From the NCBI RefSeq assembly GCF_021648855.1, contig NZ_JAKJHX010000008.1, positions 5,950 to 69,949 of the forward strand: DNA of 64,000 nt, written 5' to 3'. Shown here piece after piece: positions 54,714 to 62,980 of this stretch. Made by a program: the position numbers and the translations under genes. Each line of letters starts with the position of its first letter. The first letter of the stretch is position 1. The notes below the pieces were generated by a model. That model was not told where the DNA came from. It saw only the letters and a list, made by a program, of their open reading frames with translations, and searched no databases. This DNA comes from Tychonema litorale BBK16 (GTDB lineage Bacteria > Cyanobacteriota > Cyanobacteriia > Cyanobacteriales > Microcoleaceae).

Positions 54714-55805
54714 GTGTCTGTCAAATTTAGCGCCCCACTTATCTCGCCGGAGAAATTACCAACAACTCTCTCTTTAGAGTCTACCCTTAAGGATTTATCG
54801 GTATTCGATTTTCAGGTTGAATCTTGTTTCTTGAACAAAGAAGTGGCTAGGTTATTTCGAGATTATCCGTTGCTTCCGGGAGTGATATTGACGGAAAAAG
54901 GAGAATTTTTAGGTATGCTATCACGACGGCGATTTATGGAACATATGAGTCGCCCTTACGGAGTGGATACATTTGCTGGCCGACCGATTCTGGCTTTGTA
55001 TAAGATGGCTCAAACAGATATTTTGATTTTACCAGGAGTGGCTTTAATTGTCATGGCAGCTCAGCGAGCTGTACAGCGTTTGCCAGAACAGCTTTATGAA
55101 CCGATTGTTGTTGAGTTACAACCTAAAGTTTATCGGCTACTAGATGTCCATCAAGTGCTGTTAGCTTTATCACAAATTCACCAACAAGCGACTTGGTATA
55201 TTAGTGAACTTTATTACAATTTATCTGTTACTAAGTCTGAGTTAGAAGCGGCTAATTCCGAATTATATCGCCTTGCTAACTCAGATGGTTTAACTCAGGT
55301 GGCAAATCGTCGCTGCTTCAATGAATACTTAGATCAAAAGTGGGAACAACTAGGTCAAGAGGAAGCAGAAATATCTTTAATTTTATGTGATATTGATTTT
55401 TTTAAGAAATATAATGATACCTATGGACATCAGGCTGGAGATGGTTGTTTGCAACGGGTGGCCAAAGCGATTGTGGAAGCTGTAAGTGACTCGACGGGGG
55501 AAGTTTTGCAGGAGGCTTTGGTGGCTCGTTACGGAGGTGAAGAATTTGTGATCGTTTTGCCTCATACTAAACCTGAGACTGCTGTCTATGTTGCACAGCA
55601 AGTTCGAGTCTGGGTGAAAAACTTAGCAGTTGAACATCTACAATCTCATGTTGGTTGTGTGACACTGAGTTTGGGGGTAGCGAGTACATTTCCTCGATCG
55701 CACACGCACACTACTCAGAAAGATTTGATTGCAGCAGCAGACCGGGCGCTGTATCAAGCTAAAGATGCAGGGCGCGATCGGGTAATCTTAGATTTAGGAC
55801 ACTAG
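54714..55805 (+). CDS. Diguanylate cyclase (GGDEF) with CBS-like N-terminus
   Basis: A 363-residue soluble signalling protein, start GTG 54714 (VSVKFSAPLISPEKL). The first 150 residues contain GVILTEKGEFLGMLSRRRF and a repeat-like second half, resembling the CBS-like/DUF294-like input of some cyanobacterial GGDEF proteins. A coiled coil (about 155-190) leads into the GGDEF domain: DGLTQVANRRCF, LCDIDFFKKYNDTYGHQAGD and the active site RYGGEEF. An inhibitory RxxD site is not obvious. It should make cyclic di-GMP in response to the N-terminal domain's ligand. It is convergent with the GNAT gene. Confidence 0.88.
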   Translation: MSVKFSAPLISPEKLPTTLSLESTLKDLSVFDFQVESCFLNKEVARLFRDYPLLPGVILTEKGEFLGMLSRRRFMEHMSRPYGVDTFAGRPILALYKMAQTDILILPGVALIVMAAQRAVQRLPEQLYEPIVVELQPKVYRLLDVHQVLLALSQIHQQATWYISELYYNLSVTKSELEAANSELYRLANSDGLTQVANRRCFNEYLDQKWEQLGQEEAEISLILCDIDFFKKYNDTYGHQAGDGCLQRVAKAIVEAVSDSTGEVLQEALVARYGGEEFVIVLPHTKPETAVYVAQQVRVWVKNLAVEHLQSHVGCVTLSLGVASTFPRSHTHTTQKDLIAAADRALYQAKDAGRDRVILDLGH

Positions 55806-55826
55806 ACTTTAGATTGGCGAATCGTT

Positions 55827-56438
55827 TTATCTAAAAAAACTCCTTATAAAACTGACTACAATAGGCCCGATAACAACTACCAAATAAAGCGTAACTAGGA
55901 ACAGCATAGGGAACAGTGGTTTCAATCCCAAAGGCAAAGAGACAGGAGGCTGATATACTTGTTGAGCTATCGGAACAGTAATTAGTTGCTTATTCAAAAT
56001 TACACATGGTATCCAAGTTTTTTGTTCCGAATAAAAACCTGATTGACGAATCGATTGATAACCATTGGCGTGGTAGAAGCTTACTCCTGCCAGCGATGAA
56101 AATACGTTAATGGCTTTATACCCTCTGTCGATCGCAATTTTCTCCACAGCTTTAAGTAGTCGCGTACCTATGCCTTGACGGATGAGACTTGGATGAACAT
56201 ACACGCCACTAATTTGGGATGGGTGAGTCAGATAAGACGCAAATCCAACAATCTCATTTTCATGCTCTGCTACAACCCCTATCTCATTTTGGGTAAATCT
56301 TGCAGATGCTTGACTACGAACTAAAGACTCAACTTGATTTAAATTGTAACTTGATGACAACACCCTAATTGAACTGGTTTGTAGTTCTATAATTTTCTCT
56401 GAGTCTTCAGGCTTTGATAGGCGAATTTTAAAATTCAT
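55827..56438 (-). CDS. GNAT acetyltransferase with C-terminal membrane helix
   Basis: A 203-residue GNAT-family N-acetyltransferase. The acetyl-CoA-binding motif A is ISGVYVHPSLIRQGIGTRLL with Q/RxxGxG/A. The C-terminal half of the GNAT fold ends about residue 155. The remaining 45 residues carry a hydrophobic helix (about 175-198, LFPMLFLVTLYLVVVIGPIV), an uncommon extension that should tether the enzyme to a membrane. Acceptor substrate unknown. It is followed 39 bases downstream (on the same strand upstream) by the methyltransferase gene. Confidence 0.87.
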   Translation of the reverse strand: MNFKIRLSKPEDSEKIIELQTSSIRVLSSSYNLNQVESLVRSQASARFTQNEIGVVAEHENEIVGFASYLTHPSQISGVYVHPSLIRQGIGTRLLKAVEKIAIDRGYKAINVFSSLAGVSFYHANGYQSIRQSGFYSEQKTWIPCVILNKQLITVPIAQQVYQPPVSLPLGLKPLFPMLFLVTLYLVVVIGPIVVSFIRSFFR

Positions 56439-56477
56439 AATTTTTATAGCTATACGCGATCGCCATTTCTTGGTACG

Positions 56478-57236
56478 CTATATGTAGTTTGCCTGCGTAA
56501 GCCCTGTCCAAGCACGTTCAGCCGTCCAGTGTCTATCCGAAGATTCATAAATTCTCAACCCATCCAAACCCGCAGTTTCAATCAACGTCTGAATTTCATC
56601 CAGAGTAAAGGCTGCTTGTAGTGAATCGCTGAACAATTGTTTCTGATGCGCGTTACAATCTCCCGCATACATCTCAACTAAATCATCCCTAATTTCCAGT
56701 GTTTCCGATCGCAGTAAATCCCGTAAAAAAATTGCTCCGTTCGGTTTCAACACCCGCCGGACTTCCCGCAAAAAAGGCAGAGGATCGGGCAAATGGTGGA
56801 TAATACTGTTGGAAATCACCATATCAAAATAGTTGTCAGGATAGGGCATTGATTTCGCATCAATTAATTCGAGACTGATTTGCGATCGCACTCCGGTCTT
56901 TTCCACATTCTCGGCCGCCACTTTCAGCATATTGGAAGATAAGTCAATGCAAGTCAATTTCCATTCAGGCCGAAGTTGACAAAGTGCGATCGGAATTCTC
57001 GCCGTACCCGTCCCAGCATCCAAAACGTTTCCAAAAACCGGCCCCAAGACAGCCGCACTCCTAGCAAAAGCAGTATTAACCTCAATAAAGTCCATCGAAT
57101 CGTATTCGATCGCCTCTTCCAACGAATCCATCACTTCCGGTTCCAAAACTCGCTGCATAAAGTTTATCTTGTTATCTGGCATTTCCATATAGGGGCTGAG
57201 TTTCGCCTGCAAAAGTTCTACTAACTCCGGTTCCAT
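56478..57236 (-). CDS. Class I SAM-dependent methyltransferase
   Basis: A 252-residue methyltransferase with the Rossmann motifs VLDAGTGTARIPIAL (motif I), CIDLSSNMLKVA, DAKSMPYPDNYFDMVISNS (motif post-II/IV) and HHLPDPLPFLREVRRVLKPNG. The opening MEPELVELLQAKL and the C-terminal WTAERAW are not diagnostic. No partner enzyme identifies its substrate, so small-molecule methylation is only a guess. It is on the same strand as the GNAT gene, 39 bases away, possibly co-transcribed. Confidence 0.88.
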   Translation of the reverse strand: MEPELVELLQAKLSPYMEMPDNKINFMQRVLEPEVMDSLEEAIEYDSMDFIEVNTAFARSAAVLGPVFGNVLDAGTGTARIPIALCQLRPEWKLTCIDLSSNMLKVAAENVEKTGVRSQISLELIDAKSMPYPDNYFDMVISNSIIHHLPDPLPFLREVRRVLKPNGAIFLRDLLRSETLEIRDDLVEMYAGDCNAHQKQLFSDSLQAAFTLDEIQTLIETAGLDGLRIYESSDRHWTAERAWTGLTQANYI

Positions 57237-57764
57237 ATTCTATCTGCGTTAATCCGCGTTAATCCGCCTATATCTGCGGTTAAACATCTTAATCCAATTT
57301 TTTCTCAATCGCACTTTACATACCACAATAACTGTATTTTGTCAAATCAGCCCAAATCCTCGTTACAATTCTTAAACTATCAAATCAGCCTTTTGTCTAT
57401 AAAAAATAACTATTGACATTAGAAGAGTCCGTTAATTTTACGAATTAAAAACGTTTCAGCGTCAAAAATCAAAAATAGTCATAAAACCGCTGGAGTATGA
57501 AAATCATACCACAAGCCTCTAAGCAAGTAAATAGGTAAAATAATTGAGAATAGAGTCAATAATTTTAGTCGTCTTTAGATTCTCTTAAGATTTCAGGGTG
57601 CAAAATAGATCGAACATTTAAAACTAAATTGACTATTGTATTATTTTTGCTTATCAAACTAGCTTGAATTGTCCCGATCGCCCTCAACCCCTCAAAAATA
57701 GAAATATGCCCGATCACTGTTACAATTAATTAAACGAAGTCGTTATGAGTTCAATTAAACAGCT
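57237..57764. other. 528-base intergenic region
   Basis: It separates the divergent methyltransferase and ntrC genes. Near 57242-57283 lies a small tandem motif, GTTAATCCGCGTTAATCCGC and a TCTGCGGTTAA partner, typical of a dispersed cyanobacterial repeat. The remainder is AT-rich with no gene; it must hold the ntrC promoter. Confidence 0.5.
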
Positions 57765-59129
57765 ATGACCAAACAAACCGTAGAAAATCTAGTAATTATC
57801 GGCTCAGGTCCCGCAGGCTACACCGCCGCCATCTACGCCGGAAGAGCAAACCTGAAACCCGTCGTCTTTGAAGGCTACCAAATGGGAGGTATTCCCGGCG
57901 GGCAATTGATGACCACCACCGAAGTTGAAAATTTCCCCGGCTTTCCCGAAGGCATCACCGGGCCGGAACTCATGGATCGGATGAAAGCTCAAGCCGTGCG
58001 TTGGGGTGCTGAGTTATACACAGAAGATGTAACTTACGTTGATTTAACAAAGCGGCCGTTTACAGTGCGATCGGAAGACAGAGAAATCAAAACTCACACT
58101 ATAGTAATAGCTACAGGCGCAACAGCCAAACGACTGCACCTACCGAGTGAAGAGAAATACTGGAATTTAGGAATATCTGCCTGTGCGATTTGCGACGGTG
58201 CGACACCGATATTCAAAAATGTAGAATTAGCAGTCATCGGTGGTGGCGACACGGCCGCAGAAGAAGGAGTTTATTTGACCAAATATGGTTCTCGCGTTCA
58301 TATGTTGGTGCGTTCATCATCCATGAGAGCCAGTAAAGCCATGCAAGACCGGGTTTTGAACAATCCCAAAATTACTGTGCACTGGAATACTGAGCCTGTG
58401 GATGTTTACGGCAATGGCAAACTTGGAGGGATTAAAGTCAGAAATACTGAAACTGGCGCAGAAAGCAATTTGCCTGTGAGCGGGTTGTTTTATGCGATCG
58501 GTCATACTCCCAATACAGTATTATTCCAAGGTCAACTAGAACTCGACCAAATCGGCTACATTGCTCCCAAACATGGTTCTGTAGAAACTAGCGTCGAGGG
58601 AGTTTACGCCGTGGGCGATGTCCAAGACCACGAGTTTCGCCAAGCAATTACTGCTGCTGGTAGCGGTTGTATGGGTGCGATGTTGGCAGAGCGTTGGTTG
58701 ACGGCCCATGGTTTGACTCAGGAATTCCATCAAACCGAGGAATCGGAGAAACCCGCAGCAGCAGCGGAAACTCCCAGAGTTCGGGAAACCAGCGAGAACT
58801 TTGATATCAAAGAGACACGCCATGAAGGAGGTTTTGCTTTGCGGAAGTTGTTCCACGATAGCGATCGGCTAATTGTGGTCAAATATTCTTCTCCAACTTG
58901 CGGGCCTTGCCACAGTCTCAAGCCGATTTTGAGCAAGGTAGTAGATGAGTTTGATGGCAAAATTCACTACGTGGAAATTGATATTGAAGAAGATCCCGAA
59001 ATTGCTGAAAATGCTGGTGTTACCGGTACACCGACGATTCAGTATTTCAAGGACAAGGCTTTGGTGACGGAGCTCAAAGGAGTGAAGCCAAAAAGCCAGT
59101 ATCGTGAGTTAATTTCTAGTAATTTGTAG
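57765..59129 (+). CDS. ntrC: NADPH-thioredoxin reductase C (NTRC): reductase-thioredoxin fusion
   Basis: A 454-residue bifunctional enzyme. Residues 1-310 form the FAD/NADPH thioredoxin reductase: [17 protein letters not shown], active-site Cys140/Cys143 (SACAICDGA), GGGDTAAEE and GVYAVGDV. A linker rich in Glu/Ala leads to a thioredoxin domain (about 345-454) with the active site [10 protein letters not shown]. In cyanobacteria and chloroplasts NTRC passes electrons from NADPH to 2-Cys peroxiredoxin and helps redox control. It stands alone; AT-rich DNA precedes it. Confidence 0.95.
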   Translation: MTKQTVENLVIIGSGPAGYTAAIYAGRANLKPVVFEGYQMGGIPGGQLMTTTEVENFPGFPEGITGPELMDRMKAQAVRWGAELYTEDVTYVDLTKRPFTVRSEDREIKTHTIVIATGATAKRLHLPSEEKYWNLGISACAICDGATPIFKNVELAVIGGGDTAAEEGVYLTKYGSRVHMLVRSSSMRASKAMQDRVLNNPKITVHWNTEPVDVYGNGKLGGIKVRNTETGAESNLPVSGLFYAIGHTPNTVLFQGQLELDQIGYIAPKHGSVETSVEGVYAVGDVQDHEFRQAITAAGSGCMGAMLAERWLTAHGLTQEFHQTEESEKPAAAAETPRVRETSENFDIKETRHEGGFALRKLFHDSDRLIVVKYSSPTCGPCHSLKPILSKVVDEFDGKIHYVEIDIEEDPEIAENAGVTGTPTIQYFKDKALVTELKGVKPKSQYRELISSNL

Positions 59130-59273
59130 CTATAACAGAAGAAGGAAGTTCGGCAACGGATTCTGTAACGGATGTAACGGATGTCAGGAAGAAGGGAGAA
59201 GGAAGATGCAATAATATCAATGGTTTCATTGATTAAAAACGTCCTGACTGTCTTGGGGGTTGCTATACTTCTT

Positions 59274-59343
59274 CCCAATTCCCAATTCCCAATTCCCAAT
59301 TCCCAATTCCCAATTCCCAATTCCCAATTATCAATTATCAATT
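59274..59343 (+). repeat. (CCCAATT)8 plus (ATCAATT)2 heptanucleotide array
   Basis: Eight perfect CCCAATT units are followed by two ATCAATT units, ending at the start codon of the ABC permease. The array is the reverse complement of the AATTGGG repeat near 45616. It contributes the 5' leader of the permease mRNA. Confidence 0.97.
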
Positions 59344-60225
59344 ATGGCTCAAAGCCGACTCCGACTACCGCGGTTTTTCAACCTTGCCGCACCGTCAAAC
59401 CTATCAATGAAAATGATGTGGGTAGGTTTGACAATAACTGCTGTGTTTGTATTTATCGCCATTTTTTCTCCAACTATGCAGACTTGGGGATGGTTGCAAA
59501 ATCCGACAGATGCTTTGATTAATCCCATCCATGAACCGCCTTCGGGGAGTTACTGGTTTGGTACTAGCCGCAGTGGCTATGATGTTTTTTCCCGGACGCT
59601 GTTTGCTTCTCGCGCTGCTTGGCAAGTGGTGATTTTAGCTACAGGTTTGAGCTTATTTATCGGTGTAACCTTGGGATTGGTTAGCGGTTATCTAGGCGGT
59701 AAGCTCGATCGCGTCTTGTTATTTTTAATGGATACAATTTATACTTTGCCGGGATTGCTACTTTCTTTGACTCTGGCGTTTGTTGTGGGAAAAGGAGTTT
59801 TGAATGCTGCGATCGCCCTGAGCATTTCCTACATCCCACAATACTACCGTGTCGTCAGAAATCACACAGCCAGCGTCAAAACCGAATTATTTGTTGAAGC
59901 AGCGCGAGCAATGGGGGCCGATACTTGGACAGTGCTCTCCCGCTATCTATTTCTGAATGTGATTCAGAGCGTACCAGTATTGTTCGCACTCAACGCCGCC
60001 GATGCAATTTTAACATTGGGAGGTTTGGGATTTCTGGGATTAGGACTTCCCGAAGAAACTCCTGAATGGGGACATGATTTGCGCTTAGCTTTAGACGCGC
60101 TACCTACTGGCATTTGGTGGACGGCTTTGTTTCCCGGTTTGGCGATGACTTTAATGGTAGTAGGATTGTCTTTGGTGGGAGAAGGATTGAATGAGTTTGT
60201 TAACCCTAAACTGCGGAATCAGTAA
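59344..60225 (+). CDS. ABC transporter permease, DppC/OppC type
   Basis: A 293-residue inner-membrane permease. ATG 59344 (MAQSRLRLPRFFN) is chosen because the 28 codons open upstream are heptamer repeat. Residues about 80-110 contain the YWFGTSRSGYDVFSRTLFASR motif (split by family convention) and the EAA loop ARAMGADTWTVLSRY, both typical of the C subunit of peptide/nickel importers. Six helices are present. The cognate permease B, ATPases and binding protein are not adjacent, so the system is scattered, as is common in cyanobacteria. Substrate unknown; likely peptides. Confidence 0.9.
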   Translation: MAQSRLRLPRFFNLAAPSNLSMKMMWVGLTITAVFVFIAIFSPTMQTWGWLQNPTDALINPIHEPPSGSYWFGTSRSGYDVFSRTLFASRAAWQVVILATGLSLFIGVTLGLVSGYLGGKLDRVLLFLMDTIYTLPGLLLSLTLAFVVGKGVLNAAIALSISYIPQYYRVVRNHTASVKTELFVEAARAMGADTWTVLSRYLFLNVIQSVPVLFALNAADAILTLGGLGFLGLGLPEETPEWGHDLRLALDALPTGIWWTALFPGLAMTLMVVGLSLVGEGLNEFVNPKLRNQ

Positions 60226-61100
60226 TTGAGCAATTTTACCTAAAATGTCTGAAACATCTTAATCGAATCTTCACATTTTCACGAGATATATAAAGGAACT
60301 GCGAAGTTGTGCTGACGGAAGATGGCGAATTGTGTTAATTCTGAGAGGGTGCGATCGCGTAGGTATGTGCCGAAAGTTAGCAAGTTATGGCAAAATTTGC
60401 AGCCAGGAGTTGCCAAGAGAGCTAACTCTCAGTAGAATTTATCGAGATAATTTTGACCCTTGACGCGACAAACTCGTGTCGAACTGCTTAAATGAAAATA
60501 TGACGTTAAGAACTTAATGTGATTTAACGTTAAATTTAGACCCAAGTTCTGAGATTTGAGCTAACTTAACAAAGAAAGCCCCCTGTTGCACTACTAAACC
60601 CGCAACGCTTCATTTGGGGTAATCCTCGGCCTCTAATCCAGAGTGACCGACTCACAAGTAAAGTTCGTAAGCTTTACTCGATCGCGCATTCAGCATGATT
60701 CAATTCAGGGAAACAGGGTAAATATGAGTGCATCTACACGAATTACAGCCGGAATTCCGGAAAGTCAAAAACTTTCTGCTCACTGTCTGGACGGCTACGC
60801 CGCACCCGTTCACCCAGATATTCGCAGAAAACACCGATCTCGAATTCCCAAATTATTGTGGACGATTCTGAGGATTTAGCCCAGCCAGCAATTAGTCCGT
60901 ATTGTTAAGCTAAGCTGACAAAGTTTTCCTAGTTCTTGACAAAAAATCGAAAACAAGTTCCATTTTTTGTGAGAACGGCTACAATCAAAAAGGTCTTTGC
61001 AAGATCCAATACTAACCATTTGGTGATTCAACCCAGAACTTCGGCGTTTTGGATAACAGACTGGCATCCAGGGTGGTGAAAACTAGCCGTGCAACTCTGA
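60226..61100. other. Long intergenic region upstream of the sigma factor
   Basis: About 875 bases with no supported gene. A 51-codon frame from ATG 60724 is open but has no family resemblance. CGACA/TGTCG (60467-60482) is a small hairpin. The region is likely to contain the leader and promoter(s) of rpoD, as long leaders are common for principal sigma genes. Confidence 0.5.
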
Positions 61101-61319
61101 TATCTGACAATTGCTCGTGAAAGCAGCAGGCGAACCAAAAGTTCTATCTGTGGCAATCATCGCCACAAAATGCCTCTTAAAGATCGAGTCTATATGTGTC
61201 CCAACTTTGGACATAAAAAGAATCGAGATTTAAATGTGGCCAAAAATATCGTTGGTTTGAGGAAATTTTTATTCCCAAGCGTTCTGATTAAACGAATTCA
61301 ACGGAATTCACTTGTCTAA
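61101..61319 (+). pseudogene. TnpB (IS605 OrfB) C-terminal zinc-finger remnant
   Basis: The frame reads ICGNHRHKMPLKDRVYMCPN followed by FGHKKNRDLNVAKNI, matching the C-terminal zinc ribbon of TnpB (normally CxxCG...CPNCGH..NRDLNAA.NI). The first Cys of the first pair is lost (S-I-C-G) and the second pair has CPNF instead of CPNC. An upstream stop at 61098 and the absence of the RuvC-like core show it is only a fragment. It lies 64 bases before the sigma factor ATG. Confidence 0.85.
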
Positions 61320-61382
61320 ACTACAAACAGACATTATTCGACTGTTATTTATTCTTCAATTCAGGAGCATGAGGAAGGCGGC

Positions 61383-62552
61383 ATGATCCAGGCAAACACC
61401 GTACTTGAAACCAAAATCAAACCCCAAATGGAAACTATCGATTTGCTTCGGAAGACCGATCGCGTTCTACCCGATAGCGAGTTGGAACTGTTTATCGACG
61501 AAGAAGACGATCGAGATGACTTGGAAGATCCTCAATCTGAGGAAGACGATACTAAGTCTGCTAAAGGTGTCAAAGCTCGCCGTCGGGCTCAGGCCAAGAA
61601 AAAGCACTATACAGAAGACTCTATTCGGCTTTACCTGCAAGAAATAGGTAGGATTCGACTGCTGCGAGCTGATGAAGAAATTGAGCTAGCGCGTAAGATT
61701 GCCGATTTGCTAGAATTAGAGCGAGTCAGAGAGCAACTGTTAGAGGACTTAGACCGCGAACCCAAAGACAATGAATGGGCGACTGCTGTAGAAATGGCAC
61801 TACCAGCATTTCGTCACCGACTTCATGTGGGGCGACGGGCTAAGGAAAAAATGGTACAGTCAAACTTGCGTTTGGTGGTTTCCATTGCCAAAAAGTACAT
61901 GAATCGCGGTTTGTCTTTCCAAGATTTGATTCAGGAAGGCTCTTTGGGTCTAATTCGGGCGGCCGAAAAATTTGACCACGAAAAAGGTTATAAATTCTCA
62001 ACTTACGCAACTTGGTGGATTCGTCAAGCCATCACCAGAGCGATTGCGGATCAATCCCGCACGATTCGCTTACCAGTTCACCTTTACGAAACAATCTCGC
62101 GGATTAAGAAAACTACCAAACTTCTTTCTCAAGAAATGGGTCGCAAGCCCACGGAAGAAGAAATAGCTACTAAAATGGAGATGACAATCGAGAAGTTGCG
62201 CTTCATTGCCAAATCTGCACAGTTGCCAATTTCTCTGGAAACTCCCATCGGCAAAGAGGAAGATTCGCGTCTGGGAGACTTTATTGAATCTGACGGGGAA
62301 ACACCGGAAGATCAAGTCTCTAAAAACTTGCTACGCGAAGATTTGGAAAGCGTTCTGGATACCCTCAGCCCCCGTGAACGAGATGTACTGCGACTACGGT
62401 ATGGATTGGATGACGGACGGATGAAGACTTTGGAGGAAATTGGTCAAATCTTTAACGTCACTCGCGAGCGAATTAGGCAAATAGAGGCTAAAGCTCTGCG
62501 GAAGTTACGTCATCCAAACCGTAACAGCATCTTAAAAGAATATATCCGCTAG
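61383..62552 (+). CDS. rpoD: Principal sigma factor, RpoD/SigA type
   Basis: A 389-residue group 1 sigma-70 factor. The acidic N-terminus ([17 protein letters not shown]) is followed by region 1.2 ([20 protein letters not shown]), region 2 ([40 protein letters not shown]), region 3 and region 4 ([39 protein letters not shown]). All core- and promoter-contact elements are intact and the length matches the cyanobacterial SigA. AGGAAGG precedes ATG 61383. It should direct most housekeeping transcription. Confidence 0.95.
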   Translation: MIQANTVLETKIKPQMETIDLLRKTDRVLPDSELELFIDEEDDRDDLEDPQSEEDDTKSAKGVKARRRAQAKKKHYTEDSIRLYLQEIGRIRLLRADEEIELARKIADLLELERVREQLLEDLDREPKDNEWATAVEMALPAFRHRLHVGRRAKEKMVQSNLRLVVSIAKKYMNRGLSFQDLIQEGSLGLIRAAEKFDHEKGYKFSTYATWWIRQAITRAIADQSRTIRLPVHLYETISRIKKTTKLLSQEMGRKPTEEEIATKMEMTIEKLRFIAKSAQLPISLETPIGKEEDSRLGDFIESDGETPEDQVSKNLLREDLESVLDTLSPRERDVLRLRYGLDDGRMKTLEEIGQIFNVTRERIRQIEAKALRKLRHPNRNSILKEYIR

Positions 62553-62595
62553 AGTATTTGTCTAGCATCACCCAAAAGAGTGATTTGGATTTTTT

Positions 62596-62637
62596 GTGGT
62601 TGACTGTTGACAGTTGAATGTTGACAGTTGACTGCGC
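62596..62637 (+). repeat. Short TTGACTG/TTGACAG heptamer repeat
   Basis: Five or so imperfect copies of a TTGAC-containing heptamer (GACTGTTGACAGTTGAATGT...) lie between rpoD and the Hli gene. The same motif, in reverse, is seen near 43458 (CAGTCAA). Confidence 0.75.
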
Positions 62638-62667
62638 CGAGAAAGAGCGGAGTCGAAAATATCCACA

Positions 62668-62703
62668 AAAATTTGGGAGTGTCGAACAGAACTCCCAAAT
62701 TTT
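62668..62703. terminator. Strong bidirectional terminator between rpoD and hli
   Basis: AAAATTTGGGAGT (62668-62680) and ACTCCCAAATTTT (62691-62703) form a perfect 13-base stem with a 10-base loop. It has A/T-rich ends on both sides and lies between two convergent genes. Confidence 0.88.
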
Positions 62704-62732
62704 GTAATTCCTGAAACGGATCGAGTGAAAAA

Positions 62733-62885
62733 CTACATCAGGCCCCAGAAGTGGAGTACGCCTTGACCGGAAACCAACTCGATGATGACAGCGGCAGAGA
62801 AACCAATCATCGCCAGACGACCGTTCCAATTTTCTGCTCCTTCACTAAAGCCCCAATTCCAAGCGTTGCGTTTTGGTTCTTGCAT
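62733..62885 (-). CDS. High-light-inducible protein (Hli/SCP)
   Basis: A 50-residue thylakoid protein of the chlorophyll a/b-binding superfamily. Start ATG 62885, preceded by AAGGAG at good spacing (MQEPKRNAWNWGFSEGAENWNGRLA... split for length). The single helix carries the conserved GRLAMIGFSAAVIIELVSGQG with the chlorophyll-binding ExxNGR motif (ENWNGR). It protects photosystems under strong light and is normally stress-induced. It is convergent with the sigma factor gene. A longer reading from 62984 has no support. Confidence 0.93.
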   Translation of the reverse strand: MQEPKRNAWNWGFSEGAENWNGRLAMIGFSAAVIIELVSGQGVLHFWGLM

Positions 62886-62980
62886 GATGCGAACTCCTTT
62901 CGTTAAGTTTTGTAGCCCTATGTGAATTAATATAACAGGCACTTGAAAAAAGTGCAACTTTCTGATAATTTTCGGTCGGC

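Noticed and set aside
60643..60879. 78-codon frame before rpoD
   Set aside because: No family resemblance and atypical composition; not enough to call a gene.
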